Assembly (NCBI GenBank): GCA_025450255.1
Contig: JANWHV010000074.1
Location: 1-8,899 of the forward strand
Length of the DNA: 8,899 nt
Direction: 5' to 3'
From: Chloroflexota bacterium
Lineage (GTDB): Bacteria; Chloroflexota; UBA5177; JANWHV01
Every line of letters starts with the position of its first letter. Position 1 is the first letter of the stretch. Position numbers and translations under genes: made by a program. The notes under the pieces were generated by a model that was not told the DNA's origin, searched no databases, and saw only the letters and a list, made by a program, of their open reading frames with translations. Of the stretch, positions 1-5,795 are shown piece by piece.

Positions 1-752
1 GGGCGACCCTGCGCACCATCACCATCAATGCCGCGCGCCTCTCTTTCCCCAAAACCATCGCCACCGGCCTGATCGCCCTGCGCCTGGTAGCGGGCGCCCA
101 GGGTCCCCTCGATGCCGGCGTCGCCAGGATCAACCCCGGTTCCACCATGGCCGAGGTGGGGGCGGCCAGCGCCAGCGGCGATATGGCCCGCCTCTCGCGG
201 TTCGTCACCTTCTTAGGCGGCGTGGGCGTGCCGGCGCGGGGCGCCGGTACGGCGATCGTCGACCTGCGCACCCCCGGCAACTATGGCCTGCACATCACCC
301 ATGGCGACCAGGATCCGGGTACCGACTTCATGTTTACCGTGGCGGCGGCCGGCACGCAGCGTGCCGCCATGCCTCGAGCTGACGTGACCGTGAACCTGCG
401 GGGAACGCGTTTCGTGGGCTTGCCCAAAACCCTGCGGGCCGGCGCCACCACCTTCAAGGTCACCAACAGCAGCTCCGGGGTCCGCGATATGCTCCTCTTC
501 CGCGCCGACACCGGCAAGACAGTGCAAGACATGATCGCCGCCGAGAAAGTCGATGCCCGGACCGGAAAGGATCCCGCATGGCTGCATGATGCCGCCAGCC
601 TCGATGTACTCTCGCCCCACCAGACTGTCTGGGCGACCGTCAATCTGGTAGCCGGCAGCTACTTCGCCCTGTGCCCCTTGCCCGACGCCGCGAAGAAGAA
701 TGGCCAGGCGCTCGCCCTCGAGGGCATGCTTGTCCCGCTCACCGTATCCTGA
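1..752 (+). CDS. Tandem cupredoxin-like domain protein (5' partial)
   Basis: The reading frame is open from the left edge (first full codon at position 3) to a TGA at 750-752, so the true start and any signal peptide lie outside the window. About 249 residues are visible. They split into two halves that align with each other. The first, from about position 18, begins ITINAARLSFPKTIATG; the second, from about 381, begins VTVNLRGTRFVGLPKTLRAG. Each continues through a strand, a short helix with a T(M/V)xxMxAA-like pattern, and a closing GxY strand (NYGLHIT and SYFALCPLPD). This matches a family of predicted exported beta-sandwich proteins whose ends resemble cupredoxins. Classical type-1 copper ligands are not evident: the second half has a single Cys (in ALCPLP) without the usual His/Met set, so copper binding is doubtful. 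Function unknown. Downstream are a strong hairpin and a two-component system on the same strand. Confidence 0.72.
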   Translation, partial: ATLRTITINAARLSFPKTIATGLIALRLVAGAQGPLDAGVARINPGSTMAEVGAASASGDMARLSRFVTFLGGVGVPARGAGTAIVDLRTPGNYGLHITHGDQDPGTDFMFTVAAAGTQRAAMPRADVTVNLRGTRFVGLPKTLRAGATTFKVTNSSSGVRDMLLFRADTGKTVQDMIAAEKVDARTGKDPAWLHDAASLDVLSPHQTVWATVNLVAGSYFALCPLPDAAKKNGQALALEGMLVPLTVS

Positions 753-774
753 ACGCCCGACGCCGCGCTACAAG

Positions 775-806
775 CCCTCCCATGTGGACGAATCCACATG
801 GGAGGG
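775..806. repeat. Perfect 14-bp inverted repeat (hairpin), CGAA loop
   Basis: The left arm CCCTCCCATGTGGA (775-788) and right arm TCCACATGGGAGGG (793-806) are exact reverse complements separated by the tetraloop CGAA. It lies 22 bp after the stop of the cupredoxin-like gene and about 95 bp before the histidine kinase. No T-tract follows on either strand, so it is not a classical intrinsic terminator. It could still act as a 3'-end stabiliser or atypical terminator, or be a dispersed REP-like or MITE-derived palindrome. Confidence 0.85.
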
Positions 807-896
807 TCGCATATGCCGGGATGGTAAGCACAGTCATGAGGCATCGCGGTAGGATAGAAGCCGGCCGCGTGGCGCGGGAGCGCGAGAGGAAAGTCG

Positions 897-910
897 ATCG
901 ATGCATCGAT
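897..910. repeat. 14-bp perfect palindrome spanning the kinase start codon
   Basis: ATCGATGCATCGAT is self-complementary and centred at 903/904. The proposed ATG start of the histidine kinase (901-903) lies inside it. It could be a protein-binding site or could fold over the start codon in mRNA. It could also be chance, being made from repeats of ATCGAT. Confidence 0.5.
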
Positions 911-3057
911 ATTGGGGGCTGGATGCGGGCGCGGCGGCTCCTCACGCCCACGCCGGCGCGGACCCGCGGCTGTACGGACACATGCTCATCCTCGTCCGCA
1001 TGGCGTGGGTGGTCGCGGCGCTTTTTATCATCGGCCTGTACATCGCCACTCTGCCCTATAGCTTTACGCTGCTCGATACGCCGTGCCCGATCTCGTCGTG
1101 CTCGCTGACGACAGGGCAATTATCGATGGGTGACGTGCGGGCCCTGCACGGGCTGGGCATATCGCTGGACGCCTATGCCACCTACTGGACTGCCTTCTAC
1201 GCCTGCATGTCGCTCGTGTGCTTCGTCCTCGGCGCCTGGCTCGCCTGGCGCAAATCCGACGACTGGCTGGTCCTGCTGGTTTCCCTGTCACTGATCAGCA
1301 TTGGCGCCTTCCTTACCCTCGGCAACGTGGCGGCCGGCGCCTCAATCTGGCAATTGCCCGCCGCGTGCTTCTCCACGATCAACACGCTCGTCGCGCTGTA
1401 TACTTTCGCCCTGTTCCCCACGGGCCGGCCCGTACCCCGCTGGGCGGGCTGGGTGCCATTGAGCGCGCCGGCGGCGACGCTGACGTATCTCTTGTTCCTG
1501 CGCCCACTGCATCTCCCTGGTTGGTCCCTGGATCACAACCCCCTTGGCGCCATCACCTTTTGGGGCTCCTGGATTATCCTTACGGCCGCACAGGTCTATC
1601 GCTACCGGCGGGTGTCGACCCTGGTCGAGCGACAGCAGACAAAATGGGTGGCCTTCGGCTTTGTGGCCCTGCTGCTGACCAGCCTCGCCGACGCGGTCGT
1701 GAACAACGCGCTTACCCTGCAGCACGACGGCATGCTCTACATGCTCCTCTCCACCATGCTTACCGCGGCCGTCCTCGTCCTGCCGCTCTCCTTTGCCCTG
1801 GCCATCCTGCGCTCTCGGCTCTGGGACATCGACTCGATCATCAACCGCGCCCTGGTCTACGGCGTGCTGACCGCCAGTGTGATTGGGTTCTACGTGCTGA
1901 TTGTCGGCAGCCTTGGCGCCCTGATCCAGGCGCGCGGCAACCTGCTGCTCTCGCTCGCCGCCACCGGCGCGGTCGCGCTCCTCTTCCAGCCCTGGCGAGA
2001 GCGGCTACAGCGCGGCGTGAACCGCCTGATGTATGGCGATCGAGGCGAGCCCTACGCCGTCATTTCCCGCCTTGGCCGGCAACTGGAGGGCACGCTGGCG
2101 CCTGACGCGGTGTTGCCGGCTATCGTCGAGACCGTCGCCCAGGCCCTGCGGTTGCCCTACACGGCGATCGCCTTGCGGCAGGAATCAGGCTTCAGGATAG
2201 CCGCCGCGGTCGGCGCGCCGGCCGGTACGCCGCTGCGCATCCCGCTCGTCTACCAGGGCGACACGGTAGGCGAGCTGCTGCTCGGGCCGCGACCCGGCGA
2301 GGGCTCCTTCTCAAAGTCCGACCGCCGCTTGCTGGACGATCTGGCGCGTCAGGCAGGGGTCGCGGCGTCCGCCGTCCGCCTCACCGCCGATCTGCGGCAC
2401 TCGCGCGAACGGCTGGTCACGGCACGCGAGGAAGAGCGGCGCCGGCTGCGCCGTGACCTGCACGATGGGCTGGGCCCGGCATTGGCGAGCGTAACCCTGA
2501 TGGCCGACGCCGCCCGCAACCTGCTTGCGCCGGACCCCAGCGCGAGCGCCGATCTCCTGCTCAAGCTAAAGGCTGAGGCGCAGGCGGCCACGGCCGAGAT
2601 CCGGCGGGTAGTCTACGCGCTACGGCCCCCTGCCCTGGATGAGCTGGGACTGGCATCCGCCTTACAGGAACAGGCGGCGCAATACAGCCAGGGTGGGCTG
2701 CTGGTAACGGTCAGTGTTCCAGAGTGCCTCCCGCCACTCCCCGCCGCCGTGGAGGTGGCGGCGTATCGCATAGCCCAGGAGGCGCTGACCAACGTGCTGC
2801 GCCATGCCAGGGCACGGCTCTGCACGGTATGTCTCGCTCTGGACGATGGGCTGTGGCTGGAAATCACCGACGATGGCCAGGGATTGAACGGCGGCCGCCC
2901 CGGCGTGGGGTTGGCATCGATGCGCGAACGGGCCGAGGAACTGGGCGGCGCCTGCGCGATCACGCAGGGCGATCGAGGCGGGACCGTCGTCCGAGCGCGA
3001 TTGCCGCTGCTGGGCGAGGAGCGTGAGACCGACCCGCCACCATCACGCGAACGATAA
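901..3057 (+). CDS. Membrane sensor histidine kinase, HisKA_3/NarL-system type
   Basis: Sensor kinase of 718 residues. The N-terminal half has about ten hydrophobic segments (roughly residues 30-52, 90-115, 118-138, 145-170, 178-198, 215-235, 248-268, 277-300, 320-340 and 348-365). An extracytoplasmic stretch after the first holds a Cys pair (C62, C67). A GAF-like region follows (about 383-490), then the dimerisation/phosphoacceptor domain with RRDLHDGLG, predicted phosphohistidine H521. The ATPase domain (about 615-705) shows the N box (AQEALTN, N631), G1 DDGQG (D657/D658) and G2 GVGLASMRERA. This is the NarX/DesK-like kinase class that pairs with LuxR-type regulators, and one follows directly. 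The start at 901 is supported by GAGAGGAA (884-891). An internal ATG at 982, just before the first membrane segment, is the alternative and would drop 27 Ala/His-rich residues. The stimulus is unknown. Confidence 0.93.
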   Translation: MHRYWGLDAGAAAPHAHAGADPRLYGHMLILVRMAWVVAALFIIGLYIATLPYSFTLLDTPCPISSCSLTTGQLSMGDVRALHGLGISLDAYATYWTAFYACMSLVCFVLGAWLAWRKSDDWLVLLVSLSLISIGAFLTLGNVAAGASIWQLPAACFSTINTLVALYTFALFPTGRPVPRWAGWVPLSAPAATLTYLLFLRPLHLPGWSLDHNPLGAITFWGSWIILTAAQVYRYRRVSTLVERQQTKWVAFGFVALLLTSLADAVVNNALTLQHDGMLYMLLSTMLTAAVLVLPLSFALAILRSRLWDIDSIINRALVYGVLTASVIGFYVLIVGSLGALIQARGNLLLSLAATGAVALLFQPWRERLQRGVNRLMYGDRGEPYAVISRLGRQLEGTLAPDAVLPAIVETVAQALRLPYTAIALRQESGFRIAAAVGAPAGTPLRIPLVYQGDTVGELLLGPRPGEGSFSKSDRRLLDDLARQAGVAASAVRLTADLRHSRERLVTAREEERRRLRRDLHDGLGPALASVTLMADAARNLLAPDPSASADLLLKLKAEAQAATAEIRRVVYALRPPALDELGLASALQEQAAQYSQGGLLVTVSVPECLPPLPAAVEVAAYRIAQEALTNVLRHARARLCTVCLALDDGLWLEITDDGQGLNGGRPGVGLASMRERAEELGGACAITQGDRGGTVVRARLPLLGEERETDPPPSRER

Positions 3058-3061
3058 GGGG
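3056..3061 (+). promoter_or_regulatory. Ribosome binding site overlapping the kinase stop codon
   Basis: AAGGGG lies 6 nt before the ATG at 3068 and overlaps the TAA of the kinase (3055-3057). It decides the regulator start in favour of MERIRILIADDH, which is where receiver domains normally begin, over an in-frame ATG at 3023 inside the kinase. The overlap suggests translational coupling. Confidence 0.75.
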
Positions 3062-3067
3062 TTGGCC

Positions 3068-3730
3068 ATGGAGCGTATTCGCATCCTGATTGCCGACGAC
3101 CACCCGGTTTTCCGCTATGGCATGAGCGCCTTGTTAAGCTCGGTCGCCGACATGGAGGTGATCGGCGAAGCCACGACCGGGGAGGAGGCCGTGGCGCTGG
3201 CGGAAACCCTGCGGCCGGATGTGATCCTCATGGACATCAAGATGCCCGGCATCAACGGCATCGAGGCCACCCGCCAGATCGCGCGTGCCCATCCCGACAC
3301 CCGCATTCTGGCGGTAACCATGCTGGAAGAGGACGACGCGGTATTCGCGGCGATGCGCGCCGGAGCGCTCGGCTATCTGGTAAAAGGGGCGGACCAGCAT
3401 GAGGTGCTGCGGGCGATCCACGCGGTGGCGAGTGGCGAGGCGATTTTTGGCCAGGCCATTGCCCGGAGACTGACGCACTTCTTCGCCACCCCACCCGAAG
3501 GCGCGTTGCGCAAAGCCTTCCCCGATCTCACCGAGCGCGAGCGAGAGATCCTGCTGCTCATAGCGGAGGGGCGTGGCAATGCGGCGATCGCGCAGCGTCT
3601 GTCGCTCAGCGAGAAGACGGTACGCAACCACATTTCGAACATATTTGGCAAGCTCCAGGTAGCGGATAGGGCGCAGGCCATCGTCCGCGCCCGGGAAGCG
3701 GGGATGGGCGGCGAGGGTCACCGGGCATAA
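3068..3730 (+). CDS. NarL/LuxR-family response regulator
   Basis: A 220-residue DNA-binding response regulator and the cognate partner of the upstream kinase. The receiver domain (about 4-120) has the acidic pair D10/D11, phosphoacceptor D56 in LMDIKMPG, switch residues T84 and Y103, and conserved K106. The output domain (about 150-210) is a LuxR-type helix-turn-helix: LTEREREIL, then GNAAIAQRLSLSEKTVRNHISNI, then KLQVADRAQA. All canonical residues are present, so phosphorylation-dependent activation is expected. It starts 10 bp after the kinase stop, so the two are almost certainly one transcription unit. Target promoters cannot be read from the sequence. The stop is followed by a 55-bp convergent gap with no convincing terminator, only a weak 5-bp stem (CGTCA 3747-3751 / TGACG 3763-3767). 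Confidence 0.95.
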   Translation: MERIRILIADDHPVFRYGMSALLSSVADMEVIGEATTGEEAVALAETLRPDVILMDIKMPGINGIEATRQIARAHPDTRILAVTMLEEDDAVFAAMRAGALGYLVKGADQHEVLRAIHAVASGEAIFGQAIARRLTHFFATPPEGALRKAFPDLTEREREILLLIAEGRGNAAIAQRLSLSEKTVRNHISNIFGKLQVADRAQAIVRAREAGMGGEGHRA

Positions 3731-3785
3731 GTGGAGAGCGCGCTGTCGTCACCGTAATGCTCTGACGCAAGCCGCTTATATGGCC

Positions 3786-4067
3786 TTACCCCACGGTGTC
3801 CGGAATCTGGAGACTGCGGATGCCCTGCAGCTCGATCCAGTAGCGCCCGCCACCGTGGACGACGCTCATCAGCACGTTGTCGCAGCCTGGGCAGCGGATG
3901 ACCGTGCCCGGTCCATGGGCGTAGACGGCCAGGGCGCCGAGGAGGTCCGCGGCGCCACAGCCGGCGCAGATCGTGCGTGCCATGGTCATCTCGTGGACAA
4001 AGATCTCTCGCAAGATACCGGCCGCGGCATTGCCGTCGAGCTTGAGCTCATTCCCAGCCATTTCCAT
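3786..4067 (-). CDS. Small four-cysteine zinc-ribbon protein, DUF6510-like
   Basis: A 93-residue protein. The N-terminal part has LKLDGNAAAGILREIF, which I recognise as typical of the DUF6510 family. Two metal-binding knuckles follow: CAGCG (C34, C37) and CPGCD (C59, C62), 21 residues apart, then a tail ending RYWIELQGIRSLQI. The CxxCG...CPxC arrangement suggests one tetrahedral Zn or Fe site, as in zinc ribbons and rubredoxins. The start at 4067 has GGGAGG (4079-4074 on this strand) 6 nt upstream, and the ATG shares its A with the TGA of the reductase gene, so the two are translationally coupled. It is the last gene of the molybdenum-oxidoreductase operon. No function is established that I know of; an electron-carrier or metal-handling accessory role is inference. 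The family name is from memory of its sequence pattern. Confidence 0.82.
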   Translation of the reverse strand: MEMAGNELKLDGNAAAGILREIFVHEMTMARTICAGCGAADLLGALAVYAHGPGTVIRCPGCDNVLMSVVHGGGRYWIELQGIRSLQIPDTVG

Positions 4068-4822
4068 CAGGGGCCTCCCGTTGGTCCAAAGCGTTCGGTT
4101 TTAATGCGTGCCGCCGGGTAGCCGCGCGCCAGGAGCAGGTTGGCCGCCGTTTCCACGAACTGGGTCGGGCCGCAGACGAACGTGGTGGGCCGTAGCTCGA
4201 GCGGCCAGCCGACGTCCGCGAGCATAGCGGCGTCGATCCGGCGGCGATAACCTGCCCATCCGGCGGGCGCGTCACGGGTGAACGTGTAGCGAATATCAAT
4301 GCCCTCGGCGCCGGCGGCGAGACGATCCAGCTCCCGACCGTAGATGATCTCGTCGGGGCCGCGGACCGAATAGAGCAAGCGCACGAGCGCCGCGCTGCCG
4401 GCGGCGACGCGATGGCGGATCATCGCCATCAACGGCACGATGCCCGACCCACCGGCCAGCAGCAACAGCGGGCCGCCCATGGCTGCCTCCCAGACGAAGT
4501 AGCCGCCGATTGGGCCGCGGATCTCGATCGAGTCACCTACCTGCACGTCCTCGACCAGATAAGGAGAGACTTCCCCCTCGTCGAGGCGCTCGACGGTGAG
4601 CGCCAGCCGCGGCTCCTCGGGTGGCGAGGCGATGGAGTAGCTGCGGGCGGCCTGGTAGCCATCCTCCGCCGTCAAGCGCACATCCACGTGTTGCCCCGGG
4701 CGATGGGTAACCCAGTTTGGTACGGTAAGCACCAGGCTCTTTGCCCTTGGCGTCTCGGCGATAATCTGCGCGACGGTGGCCTGGCGCCAGCCTAGTCCCC
4801 CTCGTACCGCTGTTCCTTCCAT
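4067..4822 (-). CDS. FAD/NAD(P)-binding ferredoxin-reductase-like oxidoreductase
   Basis: A 251-residue soluble flavoprotein of the ferredoxin-NADP reductase fold. The FAD domain shows RPGQHVDV (41-48) and the flavin-binding RSYSIASPP (60-68), then GPIGGYF (103-109). The nucleotide domain shows LAGGSGIVPL (122-131), CGPTQF (217-222) and a terminal ERFGPTGG (243-250). In multi-domain relatives that last motif leads into a 2Fe-2S domain, but here the protein ends and holds only one Cys, so it has no iron-sulfur cluster. It likely moves electrons between NAD(P)H and a partner. The operon offers two: the Mo oxidoreductase before it and the four-Cys protein after it. The ATG is 31 bp inside the end of the Mo gene with only a close, weak GGAGA (4830-4826), so translation probably depends on coupling. 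No alternative start is apparent nearby. Confidence 0.92.
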   Translation of the reverse strand: MEGTAVRGGLGWRQATVAQIIAETPRAKSLVLTVPNWVTHRPGQHVDVRLTAEDGYQAARSYSIASPPEEPRLALTVERLDEGEVSPYLVEDVQVGDSIEIRGPIGGYFVWEAAMGGPLLLLAGGSGIVPLMAMIRHRVAAGSAALVRLLYSVRGPDEIIYGRELDRLAAGAEGIDIRYTFTRDAPAGWAGYRRRIDAAMLADVGWPLELRPTTFVCGPTQFVETAANLLLARGYPAARIKTERFGPTGGP

Positions 4823-5397
4823 GGATCTCCATACAGGTTATAGCCGCGTACTTCCCAGAAGCCCGGTTCATTGTCGCTCATCAGGCGGAGGCCACGCACC
4901 CACTTGGCGCTTTTCCAGAAGTAGAGGTGCGGCACGATCATGCGCGCCGGCCCGCCGTGCTCGGGTGCGAGGGGCGATCCCTCGTAGGTATGGACGATCC
5001 ACGCCTTGCCATTCGTGATGTCGGCGATCGGCAGATTCGTGGTGTAGCCGCCGTCAGAGAAGGCGGTCACGTATGGCACGTCGTACTCGACCTGTGCCAG
5101 GAGGGTGTCGAGTGAGACGCCCTCCCAATGGGTGTCCAGCTTCGACCAGCGGGTCACGCAATGGATATCGACGGTTACGGTCTCCCGTGGTAGGGCAAGT
5201 AGTTCCTGCCATGTCCAGCGCTTGGGTTCACTGACCTGGCCGAGAATAGCAAAATCCCAGGCATCGCGAGGATGCGGGGCGGGTCCGGCGGAGAGGACGG
5301 GGAAGTCGCCGACCAGGTGCTGGCCGGGCGGGACCCGCCCTGGAGGGGCCTCGGTAGGGTGGCGACGGCCGCGGAAGCCGCGCGAGATGAATCCCAT
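4792..5397 (-). CDS. Sulfite-oxidase-like molybdopterin oxidoreductase
   Basis: A 201-residue protein of the sulfite oxidase/YedY molybdopterin fold. The N-terminal MGFISRGFRGRR followed by DFPVLSAGP is typical of short bacterial sulfite-oxidase-like enzymes. VDIHCVTRWSKLDTHWEGV contains the predicted Mo ligand C80. Further pterin-site motifs are GGYTTNLP (116-123), EHGGPARMIVPHLYFWKSAKW (146-166) and the closing YGDPW. There is no twin-arginine Tat signal of the usual kind and no haem or dimerisation domain, so it is probably cytoplasmic, unlike MsrP/YedY. The start is set at ATG 5397 because GGAGG lies 7 nt upstream; an upstream in-frame TTG at 5415 would add six residues but lacks support. 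It is the first gene of a three-gene operon and divergent from the fused flavoprotein. The substrate is unknown: sulfite, methionine sulfoxide or another S/N-oxide are possible. Mo-cofactor synthesis must be encoded elsewhere. Confidence 0.93.
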   Translation of the reverse strand: MGFISRGFRGRRHPTEAPPGRVPPGQHLVGDFPVLSAGPAPHPRDAWDFAILGQVSEPKRWTWQELLALPRETVTVDIHCVTRWSKLDTHWEGVSLDTLLAQVEYDVPYVTAFSDGGYTTNLPIADITNGKAWIVHTYEGSPLAPEHGGPARMIVPHLYFWKSAKWVRGLRLMSDNEPGFWEVRGYNLYGDPWKEQRYEGD

Positions 5398-5402
5398 CTT
5401 CG

Positions 5403-5409
5403 TTCCTCC
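5403..5409 (-). promoter_or_regulatory. Ribosome binding site of the Mo oxidoreductase
   Basis: On the minus strand this reads GGAGGAA, with 7 nt between GGAGG and the ATG at 5397. It decides the start in favour of MGFISRGF, the family-typical N-terminus, over the upstream TTG at 5415. Confidence 0.8.
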
Positions 5410-5552
5410 GTGCAAGGTAGTCAGTTCTCTATCCGCTGAATCCGTGCGTTGGCCTCCCAGGTCTGCCTGGCGCCCATGAGGGCGCCGCCGTTGGCGGCAA
5501 TGATCCGCGAGTGCGTCGCGGGTTGTGGTCGGACAGGGAATCCAACTGCCCG

Positions 5553-5581
5553 ATAGCCCTATGATAGTGTAGCGGTGTCAA
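5553..5581 (-). promoter_or_regulatory. Possible sigma-70-type promoter of the Mo operon (weak)
   Basis: On the minus strand a perfect TTGACA (5581-5576) is followed after 17 bp by GGCTAT (5558-5553), which is a poor -10 match. It points towards the Mo oxidoreductase about 155 nt downstream and would leave the hairpin cluster inside the mRNA leader. The -35 is exact but the -10 is not, so this is only a candidate. Confidence 0.25.
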
Positions 5582-5646
5582 ACGAGCGTTAAAGGAGGAA
5601 CTTCACGCCACCGCCGGCGCAATCCGCGGCACAATAACGGCCCACT

Positions 5647-5665
5647 GCTACGCTCGGAGCGTAGC
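5647..5665. repeat. 19-bp dyad in the divergent promoter region
   Basis: GCTACGCTC (5647-5655) and GAGCGTAGC (5657-5665) are exact reverse complements around one central G. As DNA it has the size and symmetry of an operator for a dimeric regulator. As RNA it would fold as a 7-bp stem with a TCGGA loop. It lies about 130 bp before the fused flavoprotein start and upstream of the Mo operon, so one regulator here could affect both directions. Confidence 0.55.
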
Positions 5666-5781
5666 GCGGCAACGAGGGCCTATCTGGTTGTCAGGCTTGG
5701 CCAGGGTAGCGCGGGCATTGGTGGGAGAATAGTTACCATATTAGCAGCGGATCCCAGTCATGGCCAGACACATGCACACAC

Positions 5782-5787
5782 GGAGAG
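5782..5787 (+). promoter_or_regulatory. Ribosome binding site of the fused flavoprotein
   Basis: GGAGAG lies 8 nt before the ATG at 5796. This supports MITEDEVRQ as the start rather than the in-frame ATG at 5760, which has no comparable site and would add 12 residues unlike the family N-terminus. Confidence 0.65.
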
Positions 5788-5795
5788 TGGGCGCT

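Larger units (their letters stand above)
5398..5795. other. Divergent intergenic region with clustered short hairpins
   Basis: About 400 bp without a credible gene lie between the divergent Mo operon and the fused flavoprotein. Within the presumed Mo-operon leader are consecutive perfect inverted repeats: CCAGG/CCTGG (5457-5470), GGCGCCC/GGGCGCC with ATGA loop (5469-5486), GCCGCC/GGCGGC with GTT loop (5484-5498) and CCGCGA/TCGCGG (5505-5521). Neighbouring stems share bases, so some would be mutually exclusive. A further dyad sits at 5647-5665. I recognise no tRNA and no named riboswitch. AAAGGAGGAA at 5591-5600 resembles a Shine-Dalgarno sequence, but no start codon follows at a workable distance. 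Confidence 0.6.

Noticed and set aside
1218..2105. Open frame of about 295 codons inside the histidine kinase in another plus-strand frame
   Set aside because: Arg/Pro/Ala-rich low-complexity product with no motif; the kinase frame is unambiguous through this region.
3134..3721. Antisense open frame of about 195 codons over the response regulator
   Set aside because: No domain signature and it mirrors the codon structure of a clearly functional receiver/LuxR gene.
3747..3767. CGTCA/TGACG inverted repeat in the convergent gap as a bidirectional terminator
   Set aside because: A 5-bp stem with an 11-nt loop and no T-runs on either side is not convincing.
3780..4121. Plus-strand open frame over the small four-Cys protein
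   Set aside because: The minus-strand frame has a good ribosome binding site, coupling to the upstream gene and conserved CxxC knuckles; the plus frame has none of these.
5398..5415. Upstream TTG start for the Mo oxidoreductase
   Set aside because: It lies upstream of and across the GGAGG site that is well placed for ATG 5397, and it adds residues unlike the family N-terminus.
5591..5600. AAAGGAGGAA, a strong Shine-Dalgarno look-alike
   Set aside because: No ATG, GTG or TTG follows at 4-12 nt and no frame with gene-like content begins there; on the opposite strand it lies next to a candidate promoter.
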